Part shown: one piece after another, positions 19,203 through 28,941 of the stretch | Numbering within the stretch: the stretch's first letter is position 1 | How the letters are laid out: each line of letters begins with the position of its first letter | Source of the DNA: Bacteroidales bacterium | Lineage (GTDB): Bacteria; Bacteroidota; Bacteroidia; Bacteroidales; P3 | Direction: 5' to 3' | NCBI GenBank assembly: GCA_017960475.1 | Contig: JAGCZH010000006.1 | Span: 124,001 to 188,000, forward strand | DNA: 64,000 bases | Position numbers and translations under genes: made by a program | Notes under the pieces: model-generated | Seen by the model: the letters and a program-made list of their open reading frames with translations, nothing else | What the model was told of the DNA's origin: nothing | The model's database searches: none

Positions 19203-19622
19203 TTAACTTCCAAAGTGCAGCACATAAGGTCCTTTGTTTTCAAGAGCCTGGGTATCGAGCACTTGAGCCACCTCTTTCGCCATAAGCAAAAGAATCTGCA
19301 AATCATTATCGTTTAGCCATTTGATAGCGTCGATATCTTCACGGCAAGCAAGAGCGAACATCAAATTACACTTGTGCGTAGCTTGACCAATCCATACTCG
19401 GGCTTTATCCTCTCCGTCGATGGCATTGGACAAAATAGCGAGCCACTCGTAATGGTACTGGAAAAGCCATTTCATGGCGTCGACATCACCTCGTATAGCA
19501 TTGGAGAATGCCGCCAACTCTGGATAACCATTGTCCATAAGCCAACGGAAAAAATCCTTGCGTCCTGCTATGCACTTGGTCAATGCCAGAAGAATCTTTG
19601 TATCGTATTTTTCCAGTCCCAT
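19203..19622 (-). CDS. Unknown protein made of 25-residue repeats
   Basis: 139 residues, no named family recognised. Residues 24-123 divide into four units of exactly 25 residues, each starting with a (A/F)xxW(L/I) pattern (FFRWLMDNG, AMKWLFQYH, ARVWIGQAT, AIKWLNDND), followed by a hydrophobic helix (LAAFSNAI, LAILSNAI, LMFALACR, LLLMAKEV). A partial unit precedes them (ILLALTKCIAGRKD). This suggests a small alpha-solenoid used for protein binding. It starts 17 bases after the pheT stop on the same strand, so it is probably expressed with pheT. Confidence 0.7.
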   Translation of the reverse strand: MGLEKYDTKILLALTKCIAGRKDFFRWLMDNGYPELAAFSNAIRGDVDAMKWLFQYHYEWLAILSNAIDGEDKARVWIGQATHKCNLMFALACREDIDAIKWLNDNDLQILLLMAKEVAQVLDTQALENKGPYVLHFGS

Positions 19623-19638
19623 TACGAAAAGATAACCT

Positions 19639-22122
19639 CTATCTTAGTTTCGCTCCTAATTGTGATTCGAAATTCTTTTGTAGTTTTGCCATAACGGCCT
19701 CGATCTGTTTGTCGTTGAGAGTCTTGTCAGGGTCTTGGAGAATGAAACTCACAGCATACGATTTGCAGCCTTCGGCAATACCTTTGCCGACATATACATC
19801 AAACAGCGACACACGTTTCAAGAGTTTCTTCTCTGTTGCCCGAGCAACAGCCTCGATTTCACTGAAAGTAACCTTATTGTCGAGAACAAGAGCTAAATCG
19901 CGACGTACTTCAGGGAATTTGGATATCTCGGAGTAGGTGACATCTTTCGATGGCAGCGACTTCAACAAAAGATCCCAGTTGATATCAACATAGAACACCT
20001 CTTGTTTGCAATCCATGGCTTGGAGCACATTGCGGCTGATACGGCCAACCTCCGCCAGCGTTTTTTTGCTGTCGCGGAAAGTATATGACAAACCTTCATC
20101 CAGAAAATGACGAGTTGTCTCACTGACTTCCAGGCGTCCCATGGGAATGCGCAGACGATGAAGAATGTTAATCAGATGAGCCTTTGCGTCGAAGAAATCG
20201 ACGGTTTTGCGCTGCGCTCTCCAACTCTCACCCTGAACGGCGCCAGTCATAAAGAATGAAAGATGCTGTGTCTCCGTGTAGCGTTTTGTGACAGCGACAT
20301 CGTCACCGACAGCAGAGGGGTTTTTCTCATAGCTTCGACCAAACTCATAGATTTTTTGGTCAAAAATTTTATGGTTCATGTTATACACAATGCATTCCAG
20401 ACCATTGTAAAGCAATGTCTGACGCATAACATTGAGTTCTTTGGAGAGTGGATTAAGAATGGCGACACAATTGGCAGCGGGGAAGTCGGCATTGTTGTCG
20501 TAGTAGCTGCTCTTTGTGAGCGAATTGTTCATAATCTCGTTGAACCCATTATAGGTCAGATAGTCGGAAGCTATGTTTTTAAGCTTCTGGGGATTCGGTT
20601 TAACACCGTAGGCCAGACAGCTATTGAGACGTTCGTCAAAATCCACATTGTTGTAGCCATATATACGCATGATTTCCTCTACAACGTCACATTCACGGTA
20701 TACATCGACTTTGCATGTGGGAATGAGTAGTTTCATACCCTCACTATCCTCTTTGACAATCTCAATGTCGAGTGATTTCAAAGAAGTACGTATTGCTTCG
20801 ACGGGTATTTCCCTTCCTATCAGGTCAAAGACACGGCGATAATTGATGTCAACCTCGGCACGTTCTATTGGTTTGGGATAGATATCTATGATATCGCCAC
20901 AGACTTCGCCGCCTGCAAGTTCGGAGACAAGCTTAATGGCGCGACGCAAAGCCCACAAGGTTATGTTGGGGTCGCAGCCACGTTCGTAGCGGAACGAAGC
21001 GTCGGTCTTCAATCCGTGGCGTTTCGAGGTCTTACGAATGCTTACAGGATTGAAATAGGCGCTTTCGATAAAGATATTTTTAGTATCCATAGTGACTCCG
21101 GATTTCTGACCTCCAAAGACACCTGCGATACACATACCCTCCTCTTTGTTGCAAATCATCAAATCTCGACGGTCCAAACGACGCTCTACGCCGTCAAGAG
21201 TGACAAAGGGAGTGTCTTGAGGCAGACAACGCACATGAACTTCACCACCTGTGATCATGTCAGCATCGAAGGCATGCAGAGGCTGGCCCACTTCCATAAG
21301 AATAAAGTTGGTGATGTCAACTATATTGTTGATTGGACGGAGCCCAACAGTACGCAGTTTGTCCTTCAACCAGTCGGGGGACTCTTGCACTTTGATGTTA
21401 CGAATTGTGATGCCACTGTAACGAGGGCACAATTCAGGCTCTTCAACAACGACCTTTACAGAGCCTTTCTCATCGGCCTTCTTGCCTACAGATACAGTAT
21501 TGTCTATCTCAGGCCATTGTATCGACAGCTGTTTGCCTTCGCGGGTGTTGAGGACAGCCACGACATCGCGTGCTACACCGATATGGGAAGTGGCGTCGCT
21601 ACGGTTGGCGGTGATAGCGACCTCAAGCACATAGTCGTCTTTCACTTTGAAGTACTCGTGCGCCGGCATGCCCACAGGTGCATCATCGGGAAGGACCATG
21701 ATACCGTCGTGGCTGTTGCCAAGTTGCAGTTCATCTTCAGCACAGAGCATGCCCTCACTGACAGCGCCACGGAGTTTCCCTTTCTTTATTTCATAGTATT
21801 CTGTGTCGGATGTCCATATTTTGGTGCCTATCTGAGCACATACCACTTTCTGACCTGCGGCGACATTGGGAGCGCCACAAACGATGTGAAGAGGCTCTGC
21901 GGCACCGACATCAACGGTTGTAAGGTGCAAATGGTCGGAATCGGGATGAGGTTCACAGGTCAACACTTTAGCGATAACCACGTGTTCTAGACCACCCTTG
22001 ATTGTCTCCACTTTTTCAACACCCTCTATCTCAAGACCAGAGAATGTCAGAAGATCGTCAAGTTGGTGTGGATCCAACGTCGTTTCAACATAATCTTTAA
22101 GCCAGTTATAAGATATTTTCAT
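19639..22122 (-). CDS. pheT: Phenylalanyl-tRNA synthetase beta subunit
   Basis: Part of the alpha2-beta2 enzyme that charges tRNA-Phe. At 827 residues it is full length: N-terminal MKISYNWLKDYVETTLDPHQ, an EMAP-II-like tRNA-binding insert (VVIAKVLTCEPHPDSDHLHL), the B3/B4 editing domain (RYSGITIRNIKV; NIVDITNFILMEVGQPLHAFD), the B5 domain, and a C-terminal ferredoxin-like anticodon-binding domain (FPEVRRDLALVLDNKVTFSE). The pheS gene is not in the window. A -7 type element lies at 22139-22146. Followed closely by the 25-residue-repeat gene. Confidence 0.97.
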   Translation of the reverse strand: MKISYNWLKDYVETTLDPHQLDDLLTFSGLEIEGVEKVETIKGGLEHVVIAKVLTCEPHPDSDHLHLTTVDVGAAEPLHIVCGAPNVAAGQKVVCAQIGTKIWTSDTEYYEIKKGKLRGAVSEGMLCAEDELQLGNSHDGIMVLPDDAPVGMPAHEYFKVKDDYVLEVAITANRSDATSHIGVARDVVAVLNTREGKQLSIQWPEIDNTVSVGKKADEKGSVKVVVEEPELCPRYSGITIRNIKVQESPDWLKDKLRTVGLRPINNIVDITNFILMEVGQPLHAFDADMITGGEVHVRCLPQDTPFVTLDGVERRLDRRDLMICNKEEGMCIAGVFGGQKSGVTMDTKNIFIESAYFNPVSIRKTSKRHGLKTDASFRYERGCDPNITLWALRRAIKLVSELAGGEVCGDIIDIYPKPIERAEVDINYRRVFDLIGREIPVEAIRTSLKSLDIEIVKEDSEGMKLLIPTCKVDVYRECDVVEEIMRIYGYNNVDFDERLNSCLAYGVKPNPQKLKNIASDYLTYNGFNEIMNNSLTKSSYYDNNADFPAANCVAILNPLSKELNVMRQTLLYNGLECIVYNMNHKIFDQKIYEFGRSYEKNPSAVGDDVAVTKRYTETQHLSFFMTGAVQGESWRAQRKTVDFFDAKAHLINILHRLRIPMGRLEVSETTRHFLDEGLSYTFRDSKKTLAEVGRISRNVLQAMDCKQEVFYVDINWDLLLKSLPSKDVTYSEISKFPEVRRDLALVLDNKVTFSEIEAVARATEKKLLKRVSLFDVYVGKGIAEGCKSYAVSFILQDPDKTLNDKQIEAVMAKLQKNFESQLGAKLR

Positions 22123-22138
22123 TGTTATATTATTGTGT

Positions 22139-22146
22139 CAAATATA
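22139..22146 (-). promoter_or_regulatory. Putative -7 element of pheT
   Basis: Minus strand TATATTTG, matching TAnnTTTG, about 17 bases upstream of the ATG. The short distance makes a very short leader. Confidence 0.4.
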
Positions 22147-22202
22147 TGTTTGTTGAGAAAAAATAATTCACAAAGTCATAAGTCAAAAGTAGCAACCGCC
22201 CT

Positions 22203-22664
22203 CTAATCCCCATTTATCACTTTTACCGTTCTGGCGCGGTAACAATGCGACGCATTGGTACGGAAATAACATCTCAATCCATCAGGGCCGCAGGCATATA
22301 CATGTGTTTCCGAGCAAGGTGTGGAGGTCCAGTAATAAGTATTGTTTCTTAACACCACAGGCATTTTCTTGTATTCCAACCCTCGGTTGATCATGGATTT
22401 GTTTTTCTTTACAAGTTCCATCTCCGCTTTGGAAGGCAAATGCCAACCATCGCCGACCTGTGTACTCCACAATAATGCCGAATCGGCATCGATATTGACG
22501 GCTTCATCCAGCGACATCACCAAAGATGGATTGCCATTGCCATCAACAGTAACGACTACACACTTGACACCATCGCACTTGTACAAGTCACCAGGTTCAG
22601 TCCCTCGGCAGGAAACGGCTAGCAAAGAACCTATAAGAAAATAATATATAATTTTAAATTTCAT
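22203..22664 (-). CDS. Lipoprotein with DUF1566-like domain
   Basis: About 153 residues from ATG at 22664 (another in-frame ATG at 22673). The signal peptide ends in a lipobox LLAVSC followed by RGTE. The mature part has the pattern of DUF1566/FGE-like domains: WHLPSKAEMELV, later YYWTSTPCSE and the final HCYRARTVKVI. Such domains occur in exported Bacteroidota proteins; function unknown. Its start overlaps the 3' end of the GT39 gene by 11 bases, so the two are translationally linked. Confidence 0.65.
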   Translation of the reverse strand: MKFKIIYYFLIGSLLAVSCRGTEPGDLYKCDGVKCVVVTVDGNGNPSLVMSLDEAVNIDADSALLWSTQVGDGWHLPSKAEMELVKKNKSMINRGLEYKKMPVVLRNNTYYWTSTPCSETHVYACGPDGLRCYFRTNASHCYRARTVKVINGD

Positions 22665-24228
22665 CAGTTTCATTGATTACAGTAGTATCCGCACACATTA
22701 TCGACATCGTGTCCATCACTGGCTCTTTTTCCACAAAAGTATATAAAGAGTAAAGGCTTGTAGGCAAATCCATTTTAACGTAGTCGGTGTTTTTCTGATA
22801 TTCTTTTGTTTGGCTGAACAGCGTCATAAGGTGATCCTTGTCCGGGACTGTGTCGAAATTGATTTGTTTGTACCGGTAAAAGAACTCCGCGATTTCCGAA
22901 CTCTCCATTACCTCATGGCTGACACAAATGGTTTCACCTTTGTCAAGATATGGGAGTATTATCTTCATATCGCTTATCAACACATGGTTTGAATTGACCT
23001 TGTGTATACTCGAGATATTGAGCAAAAGGCCAGAACTGAAAATCACTATCGCCAGCCCTCCAAGCACATATTGAGCGACCTTATTCATATTCTCCAGCCA
23101 ATCCTCTATCATGTCGTACATTATGCAAGACATGGCAATGGCGAAAAAAGGAAGTGTCGGCACAATATAAAACTCCTGTTGCTTCAATCCTATCATAATA
23201 GGCAATAAACCCGACAGTCCCAAGACAAAAAAGAACCAACCGATCTTACTCCTGTTTATCTGGTCGGCAGTGAGTTTCCCACGATTACGCCAGAAGAACA
23301 AATGACGGTAGAAAGGCCTTGACTTCAATCGCAGCACAAAAAGCGCCATCATTATCACAATAGGAATAATACTCTGCAAGATGAGAACATACAAGATATA
23401 GAATCTTGACTCCACCGTTCTCACATGCAGCACACCTCCAATCATTTGGTGATGCAGGTAGTTGTACAAGTGTGAGTAAATATCTGGCGAGACAAAGATA
23501 ACAACAAAAATCGTTGTCATCCACACAATCAGAATAAGAGAGGTCGTTACAATGGGAACAATGATTCTCTCACGACGCACCATCAACCAATAAAGGAATG
23601 GGATAAACACAGGGAATAGGCCAGAGAAACCTTTCACAAGAAAAGCCAACTCCATCATCACAGCCGAAAGGAACACCCACGCCATACGGCTCATCTGATA
23701 TCGTCCCGCTCCTTTGGCGACGGTTTTGCGTGCCTTAAGAATATGCAACGCCTTGTACCCTTTTATCATAAAAGCCACCGAAAGCAATATGAACATAGTC
23801 ATTGTGCTCTCAAGCAGATTGTTGGTCGCCGACCATGAGACAATAGGTATTGTGATCCAACACAGCAACGGCAGCCAGCCTGTCCGTCTTGAATGTCCTA
23901 TCAACGTCCAAATCCATATGATAAGAGCGGCAAGAATAAAGTAGGTCATAACCGAATAGACCTTCTCAGCCATGAACGAGTTGTCCCCAAAGAGAGCATA
24001 CCATTTGCTTTCCAGCCAGTAGCCCAAAGGCAGGTAGTTTTGCCTGTCGGGATTGCCGGGGGAAGAAAGCGACGGCATCCAGAAATCCTCGAAGCCCTCG
24101 GCCATACGTTGCGACACAATGGCGTTGTCCATACCGGCATGCGACACACCTTCAGACAGGAAACTGCCCGAAATAAGGAGCATGAAAACTCCGACAACTA
24201 TAAGGTAAAGACTGGTTTGTCGCTGCAT
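22654..24228 (-). CDS. Glycosyltransferase family 39-type membrane protein
   Basis: Integral membrane transferase of 524 residues with about 11 hydrophobic segments. The N-terminus (first membrane helix, then the loop GMDNAIVSQRMAEGFEDFW with acidic residues) and the following YLPLGYWLESKWYALFGDNS fit the ArnT/PMT-like GT39 superfamily, which uses polyprenyl-phosphate sugars outside the inner membrane. About 100 C-terminal residues are soluble. It could modify lipid A, glycans or proteins. It is preceded by an AACCCTTTAAACC-type leader and overlaps the lipoprotein gene downstream. Confidence 0.75.
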   Translation of the reverse strand: MQRQTSLYLIVVGVFMLLISGSFLSEGVSHAGMDNAIVSQRMAEGFEDFWMPSLSSPGNPDRQNYLPLGYWLESKWYALFGDNSFMAEKVYSVMTYFILAALIIWIWTLIGHSRRTGWLPLLCWITIPIVSWSATNNLLESTMTMFILLSVAFMIKGYKALHILKARKTVAKGAGRYQMSRMAWVFLSAVMMELAFLVKGFSGLFPVFIPFLYWLMVRRERIIVPIVTTSLILIVWMTTIFVVIFVSPDIYSHLYNYLHHQMIGGVLHVRTVESRFYILYVLILQSIIPIVIMMALFVLRLKSRPFYRHLFFWRNRGKLTADQINRSKIGWFFFVLGLSGLLPIMIGLKQQEFYIVPTLPFFAIAMSCIMYDMIEDWLENMNKVAQYVLGGLAIVIFSSGLLLNISSIHKVNSNHVLISDMKIILPYLDKGETICVSHEVMESSEIAEFFYRYKQINFDTVPDKDHLMTLFSQTKEYQKNTDYVKMDLPTSLYSLYTFVEKEPVMDTMSIMCADTTVINETDEI

Positions 24229-24270
24229 CGTGTTGATAGGATTTGAAAGGTTTAAAGGGTTTTGAACGTG
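24229..24270 (-). repeat. AACCCTTTAAACC leader upstream of the GT39 gene
   Basis: On the minus strand this reads CAAAACCCTTTAAACCTTTC and ends about 15 bases before the ATG. Same family and orientation as the blocks upstream of the C69, dikinase, alaS, dehydrogenase and C10 genes. Confidence 0.7.
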
Positions 24271-24320
24271 CTATAAGAGTTCGATTCTTAATGAATTGTG
24301 TCTTAGATAAGGATGCTTTA

Positions 24321-26021
24321 TTATCCGTTGATTTTAGCCCAGCTGTCTTTAAGGGTACAGGAGCGGTTGAATACAAGATGGCCCTCTTTGCTGTCGGGGT
24401 CAGTGCAAAAATAGCCGAGACGCTCAAACTGGAATCTGTGTGGCGACGGAACACCGTTTTCGGTGACGGCACTCTTCACATCATCGGTGATACAAGGCTC
24501 CACCTTGCAACCCTGCAGAATCTGAAGTGAGTTGGGGTTGAGATTATCGAGGAATGTCTTCCCTTCGGGAACCTCGTCGGGAGCCTCTGTGGCGAAGAGG
24601 CGGTCGAACAAACGGACCTCGGCGTCGACAGCATGACGAGCCGAGACCCAGTGGATGGTTCCCTTGACTTTGCGGCCGTCGGGGGCATCGCCGCCACGAG
24701 TGGCAGGGTCGTATGTGCAATGTATGCAGACGACATTGCCTTCGGCATCCTTCTCAACACTTTGGCATGTTACAAAATAGGCGTAACGGAGGCGTACCTC
24801 GTTGCCTGGTGAAAGGCGGAAATACTTTTTAGGAGGATTCTCCATGAAGTCATCACGTTCGATATAAAGCTCACGGCAGAAAGGAACCTGACGGGTGCCG
24901 TCATTCTCGTTCTCAGGATTATTGATTGCGGTAAGCATCTCTTCCTTATCCTCCGGATAGTTGTCAATAACAAGCTTCACAGGATTCAACACAGCCATAC
25001 GACGCTGAGCGACTTTGTTAAGATGCTCACGCAGCGAGAATTCCAACAACGAATAGCTGATGATATTGTCGCGTTTTGCCACACCGATACGGTCACAGAA
25101 TGCCCTTATGCTTTCGGGTGTGTAGCCTCTGCGGCGGAAACCGCATATAGTCGGCATACGAGGATCGTCCCAACCACTGACATAGTTCTCTTTGACAAGT
25201 TGCAACAGTTTGCGCTTTGACATTACCGTGTAGTCAATATTAAGACGGGCGAACTCATACTGATGGCTGGGATATATCTCCAGCTGTTGGATAAACCAGT
25301 CGTAAAGAGGACGGTGGATATCAAATTCCAAAGTACAAATCGAATGAGTGATATTCTCTATAGAGTCGCTCTGGCCATGGGCATAGTCATACATTGGATA
25401 AATGCACCATTTGTCACCAGTGCGGTGATGATGAGCGTGAAGAATACGATACATTATAGGATCGCGGAACATCATGTTGGGATGAGCCATATCTATCTTG
25501 GCACGAAGCACCTTGCTGCCATCCTCAAACTCGCCGGCGCGCATGCGACGAAACAGATCGAGATTTTCCTCAACCGAACGGTTGCGGTATGGACTGTCTT
25601 TTCCTGGCGTTGTCACAGTGCCGCGGTTCAGGCGGATCTCATCCAAAGTCTGGTCGTCGACATATGCCAAGCCTTTCATGATAAGTTTCTCGGCCCATTC
25701 ATAGAGTTGCTCGAAATAGTCAGAGGCATAGTGAACCCCTGCCCATTCAAAACCGAGCCAACGAATATCGTTCTGTATCGAATCAACGTATTCCGTATCT
25801 TCTTTTACTGGATTGGTGTCATCAAAACGAAGGTTGGTCTTGCCGCCATATTTTTTTGCCAAACCGAAATTCAAGCAGATTGACTTGGCGTGACCAATGT
25901 GAAGATAGCCGTTAGGCTCAGGCGGGAAACGAGTCAGAATAGACTTGTATGTACCATCGTTCAGACCTTGTTCAATGATTTCCTCAAGGAAATTAAGCTG
26001 TTTTTCGTTGTTTTCTTCCAT
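24321..26021 (-). CDS. glnS: Glutaminyl-tRNA synthetase
   Basis: Class I synthetase that charges tRNA-Gln directly. The HIGH signature is in [16 protein letters not shown], and the KMSKS loop is [11 protein letters not shown]. Further family segments include [18 protein letters not shown] and a C-terminal beta-barrel anticodon-binding domain ending in [12 protein letters not shown]. About 566 residues from ATG at 26021, normal for the family. The frame continues five codons upstream to 26036, but [14 protein letters not shown] is the likelier start. Presence of glnS suggests this organism does not need the transamidation route for Gln-tRNA. A perfect hairpin lies in the leader. Confidence 0.96.
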   Translation of the reverse strand: MEENNEKQLNFLEEIIEQGLNDGTYKSILTRFPPEPNGYLHIGHAKSICLNFGLAKKYGGKTNLRFDDTNPVKEDTEYVDSIQNDIRWLGFEWAGVHYASDYFEQLYEWAEKLIMKGLAYVDDQTLDEIRLNRGTVTTPGKDSPYRNRSVEENLDLFRRMRAGEFEDGSKVLRAKIDMAHPNMMFRDPIMYRILHAHHHRTGDKWCIYPMYDYAHGQSDSIENITHSICTLEFDIHRPLYDWFIQQLEIYPSHQYEFARLNIDYTVMSKRKLLQLVKENYVSGWDDPRMPTICGFRRRGYTPESIRAFCDRIGVAKRDNIISYSLLEFSLREHLNKVAQRRMAVLNPVKLVIDNYPEDKEEMLTAINNPENENDGTRQVPFCRELYIERDDFMENPPKKYFRLSPGNEVRLRYAYFVTCQSVEKDAEGNVVCIHCTYDPATRGGDAPDGRKVKGTIHWVSARHAVDAEVRLFDRLFATEAPDEVPEGKTFLDNLNPNSLQILQGCKVEPCITDDVKSAVTENGVPSPHRFQFERLGYFCTDPDSKEGHLVFNRSCTLKDSWAKING

Positions 26022-26044
26022 TATATTAATAAACACTAACGACA

Positions 26045-26063
26045 GATGCTTACAATAAGCATC
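26045..26063 (-). promoter_or_regulatory. Hairpin in the glnS leader
   Basis: Perfect 8-base-pair stem GATGCTTA/TAAGCATC with loop CAA, 23 bases upstream of the preferred glnS ATG. It is not followed by a T-run on the minus strand, so it is more likely a leader structure than a terminator. Confidence 0.5.
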
Positions 26064-26110
26064 CTGATTTATAAAAAGTTATTTTATAGTCACTCGTTAA
26101 TACGAATTTA

Positions 26111-26118
26111 CAAAAATA
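26111..26118 (-). promoter_or_regulatory. Putative -7 element of glnS
   Basis: Minus strand TATTTTTG, matching TAnnTTTG, about 90 bases upstream of the glnS ATG, so the hairpin at 26045-26063 would be in the transcript. Confidence 0.45.
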
Positions 26119-26191
26119 CATCTTTTTTATCTATTATTATATAAAACAGCGTTTTTTTTCAAATAAATCACTTTTTTCAGTTTTACAATAA

Positions 26192-26218
26192 TTGTTTTTG
26201 GATTTTTATGTAAATTTG
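26192..26218 (+). promoter_or_regulatory. Putative promoter of the LEA2-like lipoprotein gene
   Basis: TTG at 26192-26194 and TAAATTTG at 26211-26218 followed by C. Spacing is 16 bases, slightly short but acceptable for the Bacteroidota -33/-7 layout. Confidence 0.55.
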
Positions 26219-26255
26219 CATTTTAATTCAGAAAAACAATTAAAACAATAAAACC

Positions 26256-26921
26256 ATGAGAAAAAGGATTATAAGCGCAGTCATCATTGCTGTCGTCGCA
26301 CTTGCCGTTTCATCTTGCAGCATTATCAATTCCATACTGCAACAGGCTGACGAACTTGCGAATCTCGCCAATTGCGAGTACAGTCTCAAAAATGTCTCTA
26401 ATCTTAACATTGCCGGTGTCAATGTGAAAAACATTACCAACGGTAACATCACTGCCACCGACGTATTAAAGCTCTCATCGGCTCTACTCTCCAAGCAGGT
26501 TCCTCTGTCTATGGATGTCAATATTGACATCAAAAATCCCACCGAGAAAAACGCAGCTCTCACAGCAATGGATTGGATTCTTGACATTGACGGCAAACAA
26601 TTTGCCGATGGTAACAGCCCCAAGAACTACACCGTCACCAAAAAAGCCACAACCACAGTTCCTCTTGGCGTCAACACCGATCTTTATAGCATGTTCAGCA
26701 AAGATGGCATAAACTCGTTGAAGAATTTCGTCAGCAGTTTCAAAGACGATGGCACCTCATCAAAGGTGGGTCTCCGTATCAAACCCTCTTTGAATGTCGC
26801 CGGCGTGCAGGTCCCGATGCCCAACTACATCAAAGTTGAGAAGAAAACCGGCACCAACAGCAGCTCTACCAACACAAATACCAATACAAACACAAATTAC
26901 AAGACTCCTAAGAAAGGCTGA
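26256..26921 (+). CDS. LEA2/WHy-like lipoprotein
   Basis: 221-residue exported protein with signal peptide and lipobox ALAVSSC (Cys21). The central part (PLSMDVNIDIKNPTEKNAAL, then WILDIDGKQFADG) has the pattern of the LEA type-2/WHy beta-sandwich, in which a conserved N-P within the strand pair precedes a polar loop. The C-terminal tail is a low-complexity Asn/Thr stretch of (TN) repeats ending in a basic KTPKKG. Function is unknown; related proteins are common as single lipoproteins in Bacteroidales. It has its own promoter and terminator. Confidence 0.7.
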   Translation: MRKRIISAVIIAVVALAVSSCSIINSILQQADELANLANCEYSLKNVSNLNIAGVNVKNITNGNITATDVLKLSSALLSKQVPLSMDVNIDIKNPTEKNAALTAMDWILDIDGKQFADGNSPKNYTVTKKATTTVPLGVNTDLYSMFSKDGINSLKNFVSSFKDDGTSSKVGLRIKPSLNVAGVQVPMPNYIKVEKKTGTNSSSTNTNTNTNTNYKTPKKG

Positions 26922-26944
26922 TCAACGAATCCAGAACCTATAAT

Positions 26945-26974
26945 AAAAGTCCGGAAAAGTTTTCCGGACTTTTT
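26945..26974 (+). terminator. Terminator of the LEA2-like gene
   Basis: Fourteen-base inverted repeat AAAAGTCCGGAAAA / TTTTCCGGACTTTT around a single G (inner pairs will open), followed by T-rich sequence. Confidence 0.88.
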
Positions 26975-27086
26975 CATTTAACCCCTAATCGTATTATATA
27001 TTTCCTTGCCCTGCGAGCAGAGATCTAGTAGACCTTACAGATTAAAGCGCTTTGCGAAATAAGAGCAGCGCTATATGAAAACTATG

Positions 27087-28715
27087 TCAGAAGCCCATGC
27101 CGAACATCTGCCAGTAACGACTTTCGAGGTTGCGCCATGTATATGCCGTGTTATCATATACCTTGTATGTGTAGTCGTTGAGTATGCTTGATATCTTCTT
27201 GGATGGGTCGTAGTCCTCATTCTCTTTGTCCAGTTCCGCCTTTACGCTTTTTTCCAGTTCAGACAGCCCCTCCATTGCCCTGCGTTCGCATTCCAGCACA
27301 GTTTTCATGTGGACATCCTTTGTACGTTGCCAAGCCACAGTGGCAAGTTTGTTGGCTTTGCGATACTGCCACAGAACAGTGTTCTCGTCATATTTTTTCT
27401 GGCCACAGACGTCAAAAGCTTTAGGCAAACGGTCGTTTCCGCAGAAAATAGGTATGCGGGGACTCTGTCCAGGATTGTCCACAGCCACCCAGCAGATGCC
27501 GCCGACCTGGTCGGGCAACCAGGAGCGCAACTGTGCCACAAAGCTATATGAACACCAAGCCACGCTGACAGTGCGACGGAAATCAACAGTGCCGCTTTTC
27601 AGCAGGTTGAGGGTGCTCTGCATATTGCCACCCATCCAAGGATTAGCCAAAGGACTGATGACTGTGTCATGGCTTACGCTACCATCTTTTTGACGTTGAC
27701 TTACAACAGCTCTCACATTGCGGCACATATCCAAATCAGTGCCCTCATAGGTGGAGCGGAACAGTTCCATAACATCCGTCACATCGACAGACTGATCTGG
27801 TCTTACCGAGAAGGGAAGTTCATCCATATCAAGTGAGAGCCCCAACGATGGTGCCAAAGCGTTAAGGATAAAGAACTCCCGTTCTCTGAAGTTTTTACCA
27901 TTTGCATACGATGCATTGAACGCCTTCCAGAAAACAAACTCGTCCTTGCCGTCCCAGAGGTTGTATTTTCGAGCCACTTTCTCAATATTGTCCGAGCACA
28001 TGAAATAGTCAGGATTGTCGCGTTGCAATCTGCCGATACGAGGTATATTTGCACTGACGGCGACATGATAGTCGGGCACACGCTGAGCTGCCCACACACC
28101 GCCAATCTTATCTGGTCCTTCGCCAAGAATCTCCATCTGCCACACCTCTTCGCGGTCGGCGATGGTTATGCATTCTCCCCCGTCGCCATAGCCATATTGT
28201 TTTATCAGCTTACCTATCAGTTTTATGGCGTCACGGGCGTTATCACAGCGCATAAGGGCAACACGTTCAAGCTCTTCTATAGTGAACATACCTTTCTTGT
28301 TAACAAGAACGTCGGGGCCACCGAAAGTGGTTTCACCAATAGCGAGCTGCTTCTCGTTCATGCAAGGATAGGCGGAATTGAGGTAGGCGTAAGTGTGAGC
28401 GACCTGGGGTATTGTTCCAGCCACAGTGACACCAGTGGTGTCATCGCGATAAGCGGTATGCATGGTTCCTTTTCTAACAGTATATACTGCACCGGGCTTA
28501 TAGTCGCGGGCAGGTTCCATCGTCATCCATGTGCGGTAGCGACCGTCACAGGTGTGTGATGTGATCACAGAACCATCGGTCGAGGCTTTTTTACCAACCA
28601 TGATTGAGGTGCACGACTGTCCGTCGACAATCTGTGAGTTGTAATTGTCATAGTTCTGGGCACCGACAACGGCGACAAAGAACAACGCTGAGACAAATAA
28701 TATGATTCTTTTCAT
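27087..28715 (-). CDS. C69-family dipeptidase (PepD-like)
   Basis: Secreted or periplasmic N-terminal-nucleophile peptidase of 542 residues. A signal peptide (about residues 1-19, ending VVGAQ) is followed by a short propeptide and the putative nucleophile Cys35 in DGQSCTSIMVGKKASTDGSV, where processing would leave Cys at the new N-terminus. Other family segments: TSHTCDGRYRTWMTMEPA, AIGETTFGGPD and GDGGECITIADREEVWQME. Likely role is degrading peptides taken up from outside. It is preceded by an AACCCTTTTAACCC-type leader. Confidence 0.92.
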   Translation of the reverse strand: MKRIILFVSALFFVAVVGAQNYDNYNSQIVDGQSCTSIMVGKKASTDGSVITSHTCDGRYRTWMTMEPARDYKPGAVYTVRKGTMHTAYRDDTTGVTVAGTIPQVAHTYAYLNSAYPCMNEKQLAIGETTFGGPDVLVNKKGMFTIEELERVALMRCDNARDAIKLIGKLIKQYGYGDGGECITIADREEVWQMEILGEGPDKIGGVWAAQRVPDYHVAVSANIPRIGRLQRDNPDYFMCSDNIEKVARKYNLWDGKDEFVFWKAFNASYANGKNFREREFFILNALAPSLGLSLDMDELPFSVRPDQSVDVTDVMELFRSTYEGTDLDMCRNVRAVVSQRQKDGSVSHDTVISPLANPWMGGNMQSTLNLLKSGTVDFRRTVSVAWCSYSFVAQLRSWLPDQVGGICWVAVDNPGQSPRIPIFCGNDRLPKAFDVCGQKKYDENTVLWQYRKANKLATVAWQRTKDVHMKTVLECERRAMEGLSELEKSVKAELDKENEDYDPSKKISSILNDYTYKVYDNTAYTWRNLESRYWQMFGMGF

Positions 28716-28941
28716 TTTAGGGGTTATAAGGGTTAAAAGGGTTTAAAATGTATTTCGAATTATGAATTTAGAATTTAGAATTTTGAATTTTCAACTTTCT
28801 TCACTGGATTATTTTTATTTTCAAGGTATTCAGTTGCCTCATCAAGCTAGGCAGACATACCACCCCTTCGGGGTACATTTTTCAATTTACAATTCACTAT
28901 TCACCATTCACGAATATTTTTCAATTTTCAACTTTCAATTT
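28716..28941 (-). repeat. Repeat-filled gap upstream of the C69 gene
   Basis: On the minus strand TTTAAACCCTTTTAACCCTTATAACCCC ends just before the C69 ATG. Further away (about 28757-28800 and 28875-28950) are runs of AATTTTC/AACTTTC-type heptamers. No gene is visible here. Confidence 0.7.

Noticed and set aside
22665-22673. Earlier ATG of the DUF1566-like lipoprotein
   Set aside because: The second ATG (22664) gives a more typical signal peptide beginning MKFKII; both overlap the GT39 gene, so the difference is minor.
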